A DNA stretch of 64,000 nucleotides from positions 1-64,000 of the forward strand of contig JANQQS010000104.1 of assembly GCA_028284955.1 (NCBI GenBank), in the 5' to 3' direction. Numbering within the stretch: the first letter of the stretch is position 1; every line of letters begins with the position of its first letter. Both the position numbers and the translations under genes were made by a program. The DNA comes from Myxococcota bacterium (GTDB taxonomy: Bacteria > Myxococcota_A > Polyangia > Polyangiales > Houyiibacteriaceae). Shown one piece after another: positions 18,285-27,092 of the stretch. The notes under the pieces are model-generated. The model worked only from the letters and a program-made list of their open reading frames with translations, was not told the DNA's origin and made no database searches.

Positions 18285-19079
18285 ATGCCGACGCCCATCG
18301 AACTGATCATCGACCCGATCTCGCTCATCATCTTCGCCCTCTATGGCGGATTGATGCTCTGGGAGGCGTTGGCGCCAGGGACCACCCTTCCCCGTGTTCC
18401 CTTCTGGAGGCTGCGCGGGCTGGTCGCGTTCACGGTCTTCTTCTTTCTTTCCTCCTACCTACCCCTCTGGTGGGACGCCTACCTGGCTCCGTACCAACTA
18501 CTCGACCTCACCGGTTTGGGTGACGTGGCAGGCGCGGTCGCGGCGGTCGCGGCGTACGAGCTACTGGTCTACGTGTGGCATCGCGCCATGCATCGCTCAC
18601 CTCGCCTGTGGCGAGCCTTCCATCAGATGCACCACAGCGCCGAGCGGCTCGATAGCTATGGCGCGTTTTACTTCAGCCCCATGGACATGGTGGGGTGGAG
18701 CCTGCTGGGTAGCCTCGCCCTCGTGCTCGGAGTCGGCGTCACGCCGCAGGCGGCAACCATCACGATCCTGGTCACCACGTTTCTCGGCATGTTCCAGCAT
18801 GCCAACGTCCGAACACCGCGCTGGCTCGGCTACTTCGTGCAGCGTCCCGAAAGCCACCGCGTCCACCATGCACGCGGCGTCCACCGTCACAACTACTCCG
18901 ACCTGCCGATCTTCGACATGCTGTTCGGTACATTCCGCAACCCGGAGGGGCACACGTTTCAAACCGGGTTCGCCCAAGGAGACTCTGGCCGGGTGCTCGA
19001 AATGCTATGCATGAAGGACATCGCACTCAACGAACCAGAGCGCCCCTCGCGGCCCGAGGTAGTCCGGCCCGCGGCCTGA
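18285..19079 (+). CDS. Fatty acid hydroxylase / sterol desaturase family membrane enzyme
   Basis: A 264-residue integral membrane di-iron enzyme. Hydrophobic segments lie at about residues 10-28, 45-60, 75-95 and 135-165. The histidine clusters expected for the family are all present: HRAMHR, HQMHHS, and HRVHHARGVHRHN with the YSDLPIFDMLFGTF end motif. These coordinate the di-iron centre that hydroxylates or desaturates a lipid. The start follows AAGGAG with good spacing. Likely controlled by the divergent TetR. A paralogue of the same family lies at 57806-58570. Confidence 0.85.
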   Translation: MPTPIELIIDPISLIIFALYGGLMLWEALAPGTTLPRVPFWRLRGLVAFTVFFFLSSYLPLWWDAYLAPYQLLDLTGLGDVAGAVAAVAAYELLVYVWHRAMHRSPRLWRAFHQMHHSAERLDSYGAFYFSPMDMVGWSLLGSLALVLGVGVTPQAATITILVTTFLGMFQHANVRTPRWLGYFVQRPESHRVHHARGVHRHNYSDLPIFDMLFGTFRNPEGHTFQTGFAQGDSGRVLEMLCMKDIALNEPERPSRPEVVRPAA

Positions 19080-19131
19080 CGTCAGACATTTCAGACTGTT
19101 TGACAACGCCCCTGGTACACGCGAGCGCAGA

Positions 19132-19420
19132 TCATTCGCCCTGCCCCAGGAAGTAGCCGCGCTCGCCATCGAGGCGATAGAGGTGCTCGGTTTTGATGTT
19201 CGCCGAACCTGCAAGCCCAACGGAAGCGGATGGCCTGCCAGCTGTCCGGCTCGATGCCTGCGCTGTGGCCACGCTCGTAGACCGCCTTGCCGACCTCGAT
19301 CTCGTCGAACTGAAGCTCCGATCCCGCAGCATCAAGGATATCGAGGGTGGCGTCCATGATCTCCGGTCCGATGCCATCGCCTCAAGCGATGGTGATGGTT
19401 CGGCTTTTGTTGCTCGACAT
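19132..19420 (-). pseudogene. Relic of NADP-type isocitrate dehydrogenase
   Basis: The minus strand begins with a good N-terminus (MSSNKSRTITIA) followed by an in-frame TGA. It continues with GDGIGPEIMDATLDILDAAG and then EIEVGKAVYERGHSAGIEP, the hallmark opening of isocitrate/isopropylmalate dehydrogenases. After about 65 codons the frame shifts and ends in NIKTEHLYRLDGERGYFL and GQGE, which matches the extreme C-terminus of the same long IDH type. More than 300 internal codons are missing. The gene has therefore suffered a nonsense mutation plus a large internal deletion. Confidence 0.75.
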
Positions 19421-19460
19421 GTCTATCCCTCGTTTCTGGGGTCTATCTCTCGTTTCTGGA
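19421..19460. repeat. Tandem 20-bp duplication
   Basis: GTCTATCCCTCGTTTCTGGG is followed directly by GTCTATCTCTCGTTTCTGGA (18 of 20 identical). It lies between the IDH relic and the TGT-like operon and may be an insertion scar or part of the operon's control region. Confidence 0.6.
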
Positions 19461-19539
19461 GGCTTGTGTCTACCGCAATCGACTCGTGCATCACGAAAAA
19501 CTCGTAGGCGCGTGATCACAACGGTACTGTCCTGCGGAC

Positions 19540-20991
19540 GTGTTCCACTTCGTTCCCAATCTTAAACCGTACACGTTCTTTCGTGGTCGCGGAAACCGAC
19601 GCTTTGATGCCTACCTGCTTTCCGTAGACTACATGCGCCAGCACAAGGCGCTCGCAAAACGGGTCGTGGGGGAGGAGCGTCTGCTTGCAGCCGACAACGG
19701 CAATGTCGATCTGATTCGGGAGCTCTTAGCTCGCTATGCGGGACCGGCGCGAGCCCTCGATGAACTGCGCAAGAAGGAAGAAAAAAAGCGAGGCGGCTAT
19801 CTACAGCCGGGGGAACTTTCAGCATCCCTTAGCGAGGCCTACCGGGCCCTGGCGGAAGATATCCGCGCGGCATCGAAGGAGGCGACGCATGAATCACGGA
19901 CCACCGAAACCACGCAGCTTCAGTCTGCGATGGATGCGTCCTATCTAGTCGGCATGGAAGACCTCACTGTGGCGACCATGACGGGTCTCAGCATGGAACC
20001 TGAGTACACAATGTTGCCACAGAGCTTCTACCAAGCGCTCTCCGAACGCGCGGTTCGGTTTGCGCTGGATCAACAGCAATGCCGTTACGGCATATGCAGC
20101 GGCACCGTGTTCGCAGGGCTCCACGCCATCGACTACGACACCGCTCAGCTGGCCGGCCGCCTGGCCGGCGAGGCTGGCGTGAAGGGCATCGCCTCAGGGT
20201 TGGTGGGCGCCCTCCGCGACAAGAACTACGTCGACTACCGCATCGCCGATGGCGCGCTGGTCCCCTTACCGCGCCCGGTCCCTCGCCCCTACCTGCGGGT
20301 GATGGAAATCGTCGCGGGCTACTACGTGGGCTATGGCCGAGCGACGGGGAAGCGACTGCGTTTTCACGGATTGGGGGTGGGCACACCGATTCTGCTGCCG
20401 CTCCTCAGCGTGTTCGGAGACGCGGATACGTTGCTCGCGACAGACAGCACGGCGCCGATCGTAGACGGCTGGACTTCGCCGACCATCAGTCTCTACGTGG
20501 ATCGACCGGCGCCCCTCAAATACAAAGCCCACCGCATCGCCGAATACTGGCTACGCGATGGGTACGGATGGGACTGTCCATGTCCCTACTGTCAGGACTT
20601 CATGGAGCGGCACCCTCACGATGTGGATGGCGCACGGCGCTGGTGGAAGAGCCGGGGCTCGCCACGACTCACACGGGCCGACATGCACCGCTCGAGCGAA
20701 CTGTCACATCTGTTGCCCATCCTTGGCGCCCCGGCAGACCCAAACTTGCGACGCGACGCGGCGATGACCCGGGTCGCGCACAACCACTGGGTCCTCAAGC
20801 GACTGGAAAGCGCTTCCCGACGGGCCGCACGGGAGGGCCGGCTCCGAGAGTGGGTTGCTGAGACAGTCGACCGCTACGACCGAGCGCCGATTTCCGCCAG
20901 TTGGCGGGCGGCGGTGCAGGAATCGTGGAAGCTGGCCCAGCAGGCGCTGCTCAGTATGGGAAATGTTGAACCGCAACCGTGGAACGGTTAG
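19540..20991 (+). CDS. tRNA-guanine transglycosylase (TGT)-fold protein, DpdA-like; first gene of operon
   Basis: A 483-residue protein. The region HGLGVGTPILLPLL then FGDADTLLATDSTAP (276-306) aligns with the TGT core, where MGVG is followed by the nucleophilic Asp (D302 in the TDST motif). The Zn-binding CxCxxC of TGT follows (C346, C348, C351), and an AHNHWVL motif at 413-419 corresponds to the family's His-Asn. An ADNGN segment at 51-55 sits where TGT places the base-recognition Asp. TGT enzymes exchange guanine for a 7-deazaguanine in tRNA, or in DNA for DpdA. The DS-type nucleophile motif is more like archaeal TGT/DpdA than bacterial TGT. The only available start is GTG 19540. No 7-deazaguanine synthesis genes are in the window. 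Confidence 0.65.
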   Translation: MFHFVPNLKPYTFFRGRGNRRFDAYLLSVDYMRQHKALAKRVVGEERLLAADNGNVDLIRELLARYAGPARALDELRKKEEKKRGGYLQPGELSASLSEAYRALAEDIRAASKEATHESRTTETTQLQSAMDASYLVGMEDLTVATMTGLSMEPEYTMLPQSFYQALSERAVRFALDQQQCRYGICSGTVFAGLHAIDYDTAQLAGRLAGEAGVKGIASGLVGALRDKNYVDYRIADGALVPLPRPVPRPYLRVMEIVAGYYVGYGRATGKRLRFHGLGVGTPILLPLLSVFGDADTLLATDSTAPIVDGWTSPTISLYVDRPAPLKYKAHRIAEYWLRDGYGWDCPCPYCQDFMERHPHDVDGARRWWKSRGSPRLTRADMHRSSELSHLLPILGAPADPNLRRDAAMTRVAHNHWVLKRLESASRRAAREGRLREWVAETVDRYDRAPISASWRAAVQESWKLAQQALLSMGNVEPQPWNG

Positions 20992-21040
20992 CGTAGGCAG
21001 CGCTGCCGACCTCGGCGGCTTCACTGGCAAGGGAGGGGCC

Positions 21041-22471
21041 ATGGATCCAGTGACGTCTGCGAGACAGAAGCTGCTCACCCGTGAAGCGCAGCTGCTCGAC
21101 ATTCCGGCTCGGGATCACTTCACCGAGATCAAGCAGGCTTTCGTGGATGGTGACTACGGGACCGCATCCAAAGTCGCGCGGGAGCTCCGAGGCCTCATCC
21201 TTTGCGACCTGCTGGCCTGCACGGGACGTACCCTGGATCTGCAGGAAGCACTGGCCCAAGGGGAAGAGGCGGCGGCGGATACCGCGGGTCTTCTCCGGCA
21301 AATCCGCGACGACAAAGGCTTGAAAGACCAACTGCGCACGCTCCTCGCCAAGCACCACAAGGAAGGCGACGTGATCCCGCGCTTGCCTCAGGACAAAGCG
21401 GCCTTCGCCTTGGCGCTCTTGGAAAGCAAGAAGCTTCCGCGGGTCCTCGCCGCCATGGCCAAGGAGCACGTGGTACCCGAACAGCAACTTCAACTGGAGG
21501 GGCGCATTGACGACATGGTGCTTGGGCACCTTGCAAGCCTCTACGCCGACGCCGAGCGTATCTTCGCGCGCCACCGCGTGGAAAGCCGCCGCGGAGTGTT
21601 CGAGTGCATCGAAGCAGAAGTTGCCCTCCACCGCGAAACCTTGGAAGCGCAACACGCGGAGCTCTTTTCCGCGTGCGCGGTTGGGTCCTCAAGGGCGGTA
21701 GGCTCCCTGGAGCTGGCGGCGGAACGAGCCGTCGATATTCTGGTCAAGGCGGAACAGACTCGACTGCGCTTCTCCAACCTGCTCGCAACGGTAGCCTTGG
21801 CCCAGCAGGACGCGGCAGAACGCTCTGGCCCGAGCTCGGAACACAAGTGGGCGTTGCTCAACCTGGACGTGCAAGCGTTGGTGCGCACGGGGACGTCATT
21901 GACGCTGCTCGCCTCGGCGGTGATCACGTCGGCGGCCAACCCTCGTCAGCAGCCGTGGCTCGATGGGTTGATGCGGGATGCGCGCCGCAGGAAGATTGCC
22001 TCGTCCGTAGAAGATGGGGCCAACGCCAGCGTGAAGCAGTTGGCGGACCGCATCGCCGACTACGACGACCGCTTTGTGGAAACGGTAGGGTTCGTCACAA
22101 AGCTCGAGACCTACAAGGAAGATGGCGGCAAGACTTCGTCCGCCTTTTCGCTTGTCGATCGCCGAACCGAGCGCTCGATCCGGGTGATTGCCCCCCATCG
22201 ACAGCTGGCCTACGCAGGGGTGGCTGAAGGAGCGGCGGCCCGCGTGCACGGACGCGCGTACCAAAAAGATGGCGAGCCCCGCCTACGCATCGACGTAGTG
22301 TCGCTCAGCACTGCCGCCAAAGAGAGCTGGCACGATACCTGGTGCCACGCCCTACGTGAGGTTTTTTGCTTCTGGCCCGCGGGCTTCAACGTGCTCGTAG
22401 CCCCCGCCCTCGGGCAAGCGTCCGGACCCGACCGCTATCCCGAAATAATTCGCATTCCGAGGAGGTACTAG
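21041..22471 (+). CDS. Helical protein with C-terminal OB-fold-like domain; second gene of TGT-like operon
   Basis: A 476-residue soluble protein. Residues 1-340 are almost entirely helical with coiled-coil character (LQEALAQGEEAAADTAGLL, AEVALHRETLEAQHAEL). Residues about 346-425 look like an OB-fold: FVETVGFVTKLETY, SSAFSLVDRRTERSIRV, ARVHGRAYQKDGEPRLRI. This suggests binding of nucleic acid. The start ATG 21041 has GGAGGGG 5 nt upstream. It begins 49 nt after the TGT-like gene and ends 2 nt before the third gene, so the three are co-transcribed. I recognise no named family. Perhaps it is a substrate-binding partner for the transglycosylase-like enzyme. Confidence 0.55.
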   Translation: MDPVTSARQKLLTREAQLLDIPARDHFTEIKQAFVDGDYGTASKVARELRGLILCDLLACTGRTLDLQEALAQGEEAAADTAGLLRQIRDDKGLKDQLRTLLAKHHKEGDVIPRLPQDKAAFALALLESKKLPRVLAAMAKEHVVPEQQLQLEGRIDDMVLGHLASLYADAERIFARHRVESRRGVFECIEAEVALHRETLEAQHAELFSACAVGSSRAVGSLELAAERAVDILVKAEQTRLRFSNLLATVALAQQDAAERSGPSSEHKWALLNLDVQALVRTGTSLTLLASAVITSAANPRQQPWLDGLMRDARRRKIASSVEDGANASVKQLADRIADYDDRFVETVGFVTKLETYKEDGGKTSSAFSLVDRRTERSIRVIAPHRQLAYAGVAEGAAARVHGRAYQKDGEPRLRIDVVSLSTAAKESWHDTWCHALREVFCFWPAGFNVLVAPALGQASGPDRYPEIIRIPRRY

Positions 22472-22473
22472 CC

Positions 22474-23028
22474 ATGCCCGCTACATCACCCTGTGAAGAC
22501 CTGCTCAATGACTACAAGGACGCCTCGGAGGCAGCCAGCGACAAACTGGGCGAGATGGCCGATCTGCTGCTGAACGCGACCGCGTTTACCGCTGGAACGG
22601 GCGCGCTTTGTGCCACCTGTGCCCAAGAAACGACTATGATCGTGGTCAAAGGTTTTTCTTGCGTCGCTTGCTTGACGGGCGCCGTCGTGGTTCTGACCGA
22701 CGTCTTCGAGTTTGATTCTTTGCATGACGAGTACGTGGCCCTCAGTACCACCGAGGGGGCCGCTCGGGCCGCATATCTCGCTTGTACGGTGGCGCGCAAC
22801 GCCGTGTTTTGCGACCAGACCTCGACCGATCAGCATCCCACCCCGAGTGAATTGCGAGCGGAGATGGCGGACCTGCAAAAAGAACTGGACGATGCGCTCG
22901 AAGATGCGCGGAAGGCGCTTGAGAAACAATCGGCAGACCCACCCGCCGTCGGCGACGCCGAGGACTGGAACTGGGACATCGACGACTACGCCAACGAGCA
23001 GCGCGACGAATACAACCCGTTTGTCTAG
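22474..23028 (+). CDS. Small protein with Cys-rich hydrophobic core; third gene of TGT-like operon
   Basis: A 184-residue protein, start fixed by GAGGAGGT 8 nt upstream. The middle holds two adjacent hydrophobic segments with Cys pairs (LCATCAQET, FSCVACLTGAVVVLTDVF; residues about 30-80), compatible with a membrane hairpin. The C-terminal third is a charged coiled coil (AEMADLQKELDDALEDARKA) ending in an acidic tail (DWNWDIDDYANEQ). No family recognised. A membrane-inserting small subunit next to nucleic-acid-acting proteins is a layout seen in defence effectors, but the role is unknown. Confidence 0.55.
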   Translation: MPATSPCEDLLNDYKDASEAASDKLGEMADLLLNATAFTAGTGALCATCAQETTMIVVKGFSCVACLTGAVVVLTDVFEFDSLHDEYVALSTTEGAARAAYLACTVARNAVFCDQTSTDQHPTPSELRAEMADLQKELDDALEDARKALEKQSADPPAVGDAEDWNWDIDDYANEQRDEYNPFV

Positions 23029-23254
23029 ACGGCCTTCTCGGTCGCCCTGGTTGCGTTCTGTGAACGCGACCGCGCGTAGGGTGCCCCTTTCACCATCGAG
23101 TCGCGTGTAGTGATTGAGCGCTTCGAGTACGAAAGACTCGTCGTTCCCCGAAGAACCGAACCAGCCTGCAGGCGATGAGCTTTCTAAACCTCATGTCTGA
23201 TACACCACGATTTTTGAGGAATGCATAGAGCGCTCTTGCTGTTTGGAGCGCAAT

Positions 23255-25063
23255 ATGGATTCAAACAAAAGAAGTTCATCTGTTTTTCTTAACAGTCTAA
23301 ATATAAGGACGGAGGTTGAGGAACATCCTGATGTATTGGTCGCGGGAGCGGGAGTTATGGGGCTGTTCTACGCGCTTCATCTACAAAAAATTCTTCCAAA
23401 GGCGAAAATCCTCGTTGTCGATAAACATCAGCGACCCACCTACAAGATTGGGGAAAGCACCCTTTCTAATTTCACGAAGTTTTGCAATGACCATGTGCTG
23501 CCACCCGAGTTCATGCTGCGTTTGTTCGCAGTTAAAGATGGGTTGCAATTCTATGGTGTCGATCACCCAGAGCAAACATTCTCAGACGCGGCTCATGTCG
23601 ATATCGGAGGCTTGGATGTTTCTTACCAAGTCGAACGCGATGTACTCGAACTGCTCCTTTGCCGAGTTGCACAACGCAAGGGCATCCAAGTTCTTTTTGA
23701 CTGCAAGATCAACGCGGAAGAGTCGACGATCAACACCGCGTCGAAGCACGTGCCGGTCGCGCTAAGTCGCGAACGATTCGATCTCAAACCCAAGTTCGTT
23801 TGTGACGCCACGGGTGAAGCGAGCGTTTTTGCATCGAAGTTTCAAAAACCGGTGCGTGATCAAACAGCCTGGAACACCAATGCGTACTGGGGATACTTTC
23901 GTCAGAAGAGCTCCGCAAATACAGACATCAAGCTTCCTCATTGGAATCGAGTAGCGACTCGCCATCTGTGTTTTCCCGAAGGGTGGGTCTGGTTTATCCG
24001 CTTGTTGTCCTGGGAGGGCACCTCGATTGAGAATCTCACGCGGATGATTGACTATCTTCTCGATCAACACGAAGCCGGAGTCCCAGAAGACAAGTTACCC
24101 TGCGTAACCCAGCTCGCAGAGCGTTTCGGTTGCGCTTACAAAGTCGTCATGAGCATCGGAATCACGGTTCGTACCGACGCTGACGAAGCGATCGGCCGCG
24201 ACGTTGTGGAACGAGATGCAGAGGCTCGGTTCAACTATTGGCGGACAAAATACCGCATTCTTAATGAAACGATGTCTCATTTCGATTTGGAAGAGTACGC
24301 CGGTCGTACATTCTTCGTCAGAAAGCGATTGGCCTACCGCGTGCCTCAGGTTACCGGTCGCGGCTGGCTCGCGATCGGCAATGCGTCTGGGTTCACCAAT
24401 CCGATCTACTCGCCGGGAATGAATGTCGGAGTATTGCAGTCATTCAAAGCTTCGGAGGTAACGGCGAAGTCTTTCTTCCATGGCGATTTATCCGAAAACA
24501 ATCTGATCGAAATCTATCGAGACTGGCATGAGAAAACGCTAGATTTTCTCGGGAAAGACGTCCGATTTTGGTACAACTGCTTTCGCCATCGAGACTTATT
24601 CGAGTCGATGCTCGGTACCAAGATGGCGTTCATCACTGGAAACGAGTTTCTAAATTTTCGCGCGGGGATGATGTGGGACGATCTGGCGTGGGTTTGGGGA
24701 GCATTCGACGAGAAGTTCTGCGCCTACGTAAACCAAACGTTGGATCTGCTGGATGACACGTTCCCGGACGGGAAGTTGCCAGCCGTCGACGAACAGATTC
24801 GAAGTTCGATTCGGAATGCAGGGCAAGCACTGGTCCAACAGCATCTTCTGCCCAATCTGACGACGGCGCCGTGGGGCCGCTACTTTTCGAACTACGACGA
24901 CCGTTTGAATCGAACACCAGGCAAGACAAGGCGAACTCGAGGCAACTACGAGTTCGTGCAGTGCACATCGTGCGGTCATTGGCGCGCGGATTACATGAGC
25001 ACCTGCCCCATGTGCGGAGAGAAAACGGAAACCCCGTTTTCGTATCCAATCCACACTGCGTGA
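23255..25063 (+). CDS. Flavin-dependent halogenase-like oxidoreductase with C-terminal zinc ribbon
   Basis: A 602-residue FAD enzyme. The dinucleotide motif is VAGAGVMG (29-36). KIGESTL (64-70) matches the halogenase GES motif, and GWVWFI (243-248) matches WxWxI. GNASGFTNPIYSPGM (about 376-390) is a variant of the second FAD motif GDAAxxxxPxxSxG. These mark the flavin-dependent halogenase/geranylgeranyl-reductase-like class, usually acting in secondary metabolism. The last 35 residues hold CTSCGH and CPMCGE (Cys 570, 573, 584, 587), a zinc ribbon not usual in these enzymes. The gene is visibly richer in A/T than its neighbours. Start ATG 23255 has GGAG upstream. No carrier or flavin reductase gene is adjacent. 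Confidence 0.7.
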   Translation: MDSNKRSSSVFLNSLNIRTEVEEHPDVLVAGAGVMGLFYALHLQKILPKAKILVVDKHQRPTYKIGESTLSNFTKFCNDHVLPPEFMLRLFAVKDGLQFYGVDHPEQTFSDAAHVDIGGLDVSYQVERDVLELLLCRVAQRKGIQVLFDCKINAEESTINTASKHVPVALSRERFDLKPKFVCDATGEASVFASKFQKPVRDQTAWNTNAYWGYFRQKSSANTDIKLPHWNRVATRHLCFPEGWVWFIRLLSWEGTSIENLTRMIDYLLDQHEAGVPEDKLPCVTQLAERFGCAYKVVMSIGITVRTDADEAIGRDVVERDAEARFNYWRTKYRILNETMSHFDLEEYAGRTFFVRKRLAYRVPQVTGRGWLAIGNASGFTNPIYSPGMNVGVLQSFKASEVTAKSFFHGDLSENNLIEIYRDWHEKTLDFLGKDVRFWYNCFRHRDLFESMLGTKMAFITGNEFLNFRAGMMWDDLAWVWGAFDEKFCAYVNQTLDLLDDTFPDGKLPAVDEQIRSSIRNAGQALVQQHLLPNLTTAPWGRYFSNYDDRLNRTPGKTRRTRGNYEFVQCTSCGHWRADYMSTCPMCGEKTETPFSYPIHTA

Positions 25064-25240
25064 AGTCCCGCTCGAGGTACACCTCGATATCTTCGGCGAG
25101 CTCTGCTTCGGGCACGCTGCGCTCCGGGCTTCATTCAAGACATCTAAGGTTGTCGTCGTCGGCAGCCTAGCCCAAGTGACCGTCGCTGGTGGCTCGTGGG
25201 GTCTTTGATCAGGGCCTTAAGACGCTCACCGTCGCCGGCA

Positions 25241-25453
25241 GCAATCTGCGCCATCGTTTTCATGAGCGTCGTCATGGTTGGGTCCGCAGTTCCGAATGGC
25301 TGCGGAAATTCGAGCGACCTGTTGCATAAATTCCAATGTGATCGAGGTGACCAACTGGAGGACCGGGACGTACGAGATGACCGTTCAGCCTGAATACACG
25401 CCCGATTTTTCGAGGGCGCAGAACGGGCCATTGAATGGCCAAAGGAGAATCTC
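25241..25453. repeat. Upstream region of spondin gene, duplicated at 30438-30626
   Basis: This leader before the spondin gene is similar to 30438-30626, sharing for example GGCTGCGGAAATTCGA, GACCTGT(C/T)GCATAAA and the block around GAGGACC. It holds no gene of its own. The rest of 25064-25240 shows nothing. Confidence 0.65.
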
Positions 25454-26911
25454 GTGCACATTTTTGAACGTAAGAACCGAGTCACGATGGGGCTCGTCTG
25501 TTCGGCCTTCGCGATATCGTGCGCAGCGGACGACGCAGAACCGAGCGGTGTCCTTTTTGTCGACGCCGAGCTCAATGAAACGGATGACGAGTCGGTGTCG
25601 TCGTCGTCTTCCGCTCTCGTTTCGAGCTCCGCACGAGGCCTATATCGGGTCACCCTCACAAACCTCACCGAGACTCAACCTTTTACGCCACCAGTGGTCG
25701 CTACGCATTCGCGTCGCGTTGCGTTTTTTCGCTCCGGTGTTCCTGCGCCGCGCGGAGTTCGCGAGATCGCTGAAAACGGCAACAACACACCTCTAGTGGA
25801 TGCACTCGAACGAGTTCGCAAGTTGAGTCCTCTGGTCACTGACTTCGCGGTTGGCGTCGCTGGCGACCCGCCGCCTCTCATGCCTGGCGCGAGCGTCACC
25901 GTCGAAGTTGACGGCAATCCACGGGATCGCCTCTCCATCGCTTCGATGTTGATCTGCAGCAACGACGGATTCACCGGCATCGACTCCGTGCGTCTCCCGC
26001 GCGCCATTGGCCGCACGCGCGAATATCTCGTCAAAGGTTACGATGCCGGCAGCGAGCGCAATACCGAAGACTTCGCAGATATCGTGCCCCCCTGCCAGGC
26101 CTTGCGCGGCCTAAGCTCGGACGACGCCGGCACCGGCGAGAGCAACCCCTCTCTGGCTGAACGTGGCGTGGTACGCGTGCACCCGGGCATCGACGGATCG
26201 CTGCCTACAAGCGACCTCACTGTCGACGTTCACGGTTTCTCTCAGCCGGTCGCGCGCGTCACGATCACCCGCATCGCTGAATACGAGGTCACCATCAAGA
26301 ACCTCACGAACGGGCAGCCCCTCACGCCGCCGGTGATTGCGACCCATAAACCGGAAATCTCGTTCTTCACGCGCGGCGAAACAGTTCCGGAAGGTATCCG
26401 GGAAATCGCGGAGAACGGCAACAACGACCCTCTTGTTGAAGCGTTGAACTCTAGCGATGCAGTTTCCGACGTAGTCGTTGCCCTCGGCGATCCACCACCA
26501 GTGCTACCCGGTGCCAGCGTCACCGCCACCATTCGCTCCGACTTGCGTGGCGCTCAACTCTCTACTGCGTCCATGCTGATCTGCACCAACGACGGCTTTA
26601 CCAGTGCGTCGCTTCGCCTTCCGCGCCGTATCGGCCGTACCCGAAGCGCCTTCGGGGTCGGCTATGACGCGGGCAGTGAGCGCAACACCGAAGATTTCGC
26701 CGATATCGTGCCCCCCTGCCAGGACCTCATCGGCGTGACTTCTGAAGACGCCGGGACGGGTATGAGCAATCCGGACCTTGCCGAAAACGGCGTCGTTCGA
26801 CTTCATCCAGGGATCGATGGCTCGCTCGACACCAGCGACCTGACGATCGCCGACCACGGTTGGCCTGTCCGCGAACCGACGGTGCGTATCGACGTGCGAC
26901 GCGTCCGCTAG
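25454..26911 (+). CDS. Exported protein with two tandem spondin-N domains
   Basis: A 485-residue lipoprotein: signal with lipobox (FAISC), a Ser/acidic linker, and two spondin-N-like domains (about 65-270 and 275-485). The domains share the motifs LTNLTETQPFTPPV / IKNLTNGQPLTPPV, IREIAENGNN, LICSNDGFTG / LICTNDGFTS, YDAGSERNTEDFADIVPPC and NGVVRLHPGIDGS. Spondin-N is a C2-like beta-sandwich used in surface adhesion. GTG 25454 is chosen because AAAGGAG precedes it by 6 nt. A terminator follows. A shortened copy of its 5' leader and its last quarter lies at 30438-30937. Confidence 0.85.
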   Translation: MHIFERKNRVTMGLVCSAFAISCAADDAEPSGVLFVDAELNETDDESVSSSSSALVSSSARGLYRVTLTNLTETQPFTPPVVATHSRRVAFFRSGVPAPRGVREIAENGNNTPLVDALERVRKLSPLVTDFAVGVAGDPPPLMPGASVTVEVDGNPRDRLSIASMLICSNDGFTGIDSVRLPRAIGRTREYLVKGYDAGSERNTEDFADIVPPCQALRGLSSDDAGTGESNPSLAERGVVRVHPGIDGSLPTSDLTVDVHGFSQPVARVTITRIAEYEVTIKNLTNGQPLTPPVIATHKPEISFFTRGETVPEGIREIAENGNNDPLVEALNSSDAVSDVVVALGDPPPVLPGASVTATIRSDLRGAQLSTASMLICTNDGFTSASLRLPRRIGRTRSAFGVGYDAGSERNTEDFADIVPPCQDLIGVTSEDAGTGMSNPDLAENGVVRLHPGIDGSLDTSDLTIADHGWPVREPTVRIDVRRVR

Positions 26912-26923
26912 CCCACTCTCGAG

Positions 26924-26960
26924 AAAACCGCGCCGGCACGTTTGCGGGCGCGGTTTTTTT
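26924..26960 (+). terminator. Rho-independent terminator of spondin gene
   Basis: The 11-bp stem AAAACCGCGCC / GGCGCGGTTTT is followed by a T-run, 12 nt after the stop codon. Confidence 0.9.
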
Positions 26961-27092
26961 GAACCCTTCGTGGAACGATGGTCCTTCCGAAAGCGGTAGA
27001 TTCAGCACGATGCCTTCCACCGTTTGGACTCAAGGTGCGATGCCGCGCTTATTAAGTGACAAGAAACGAAGTCTGACCGAACCTCAACACCG

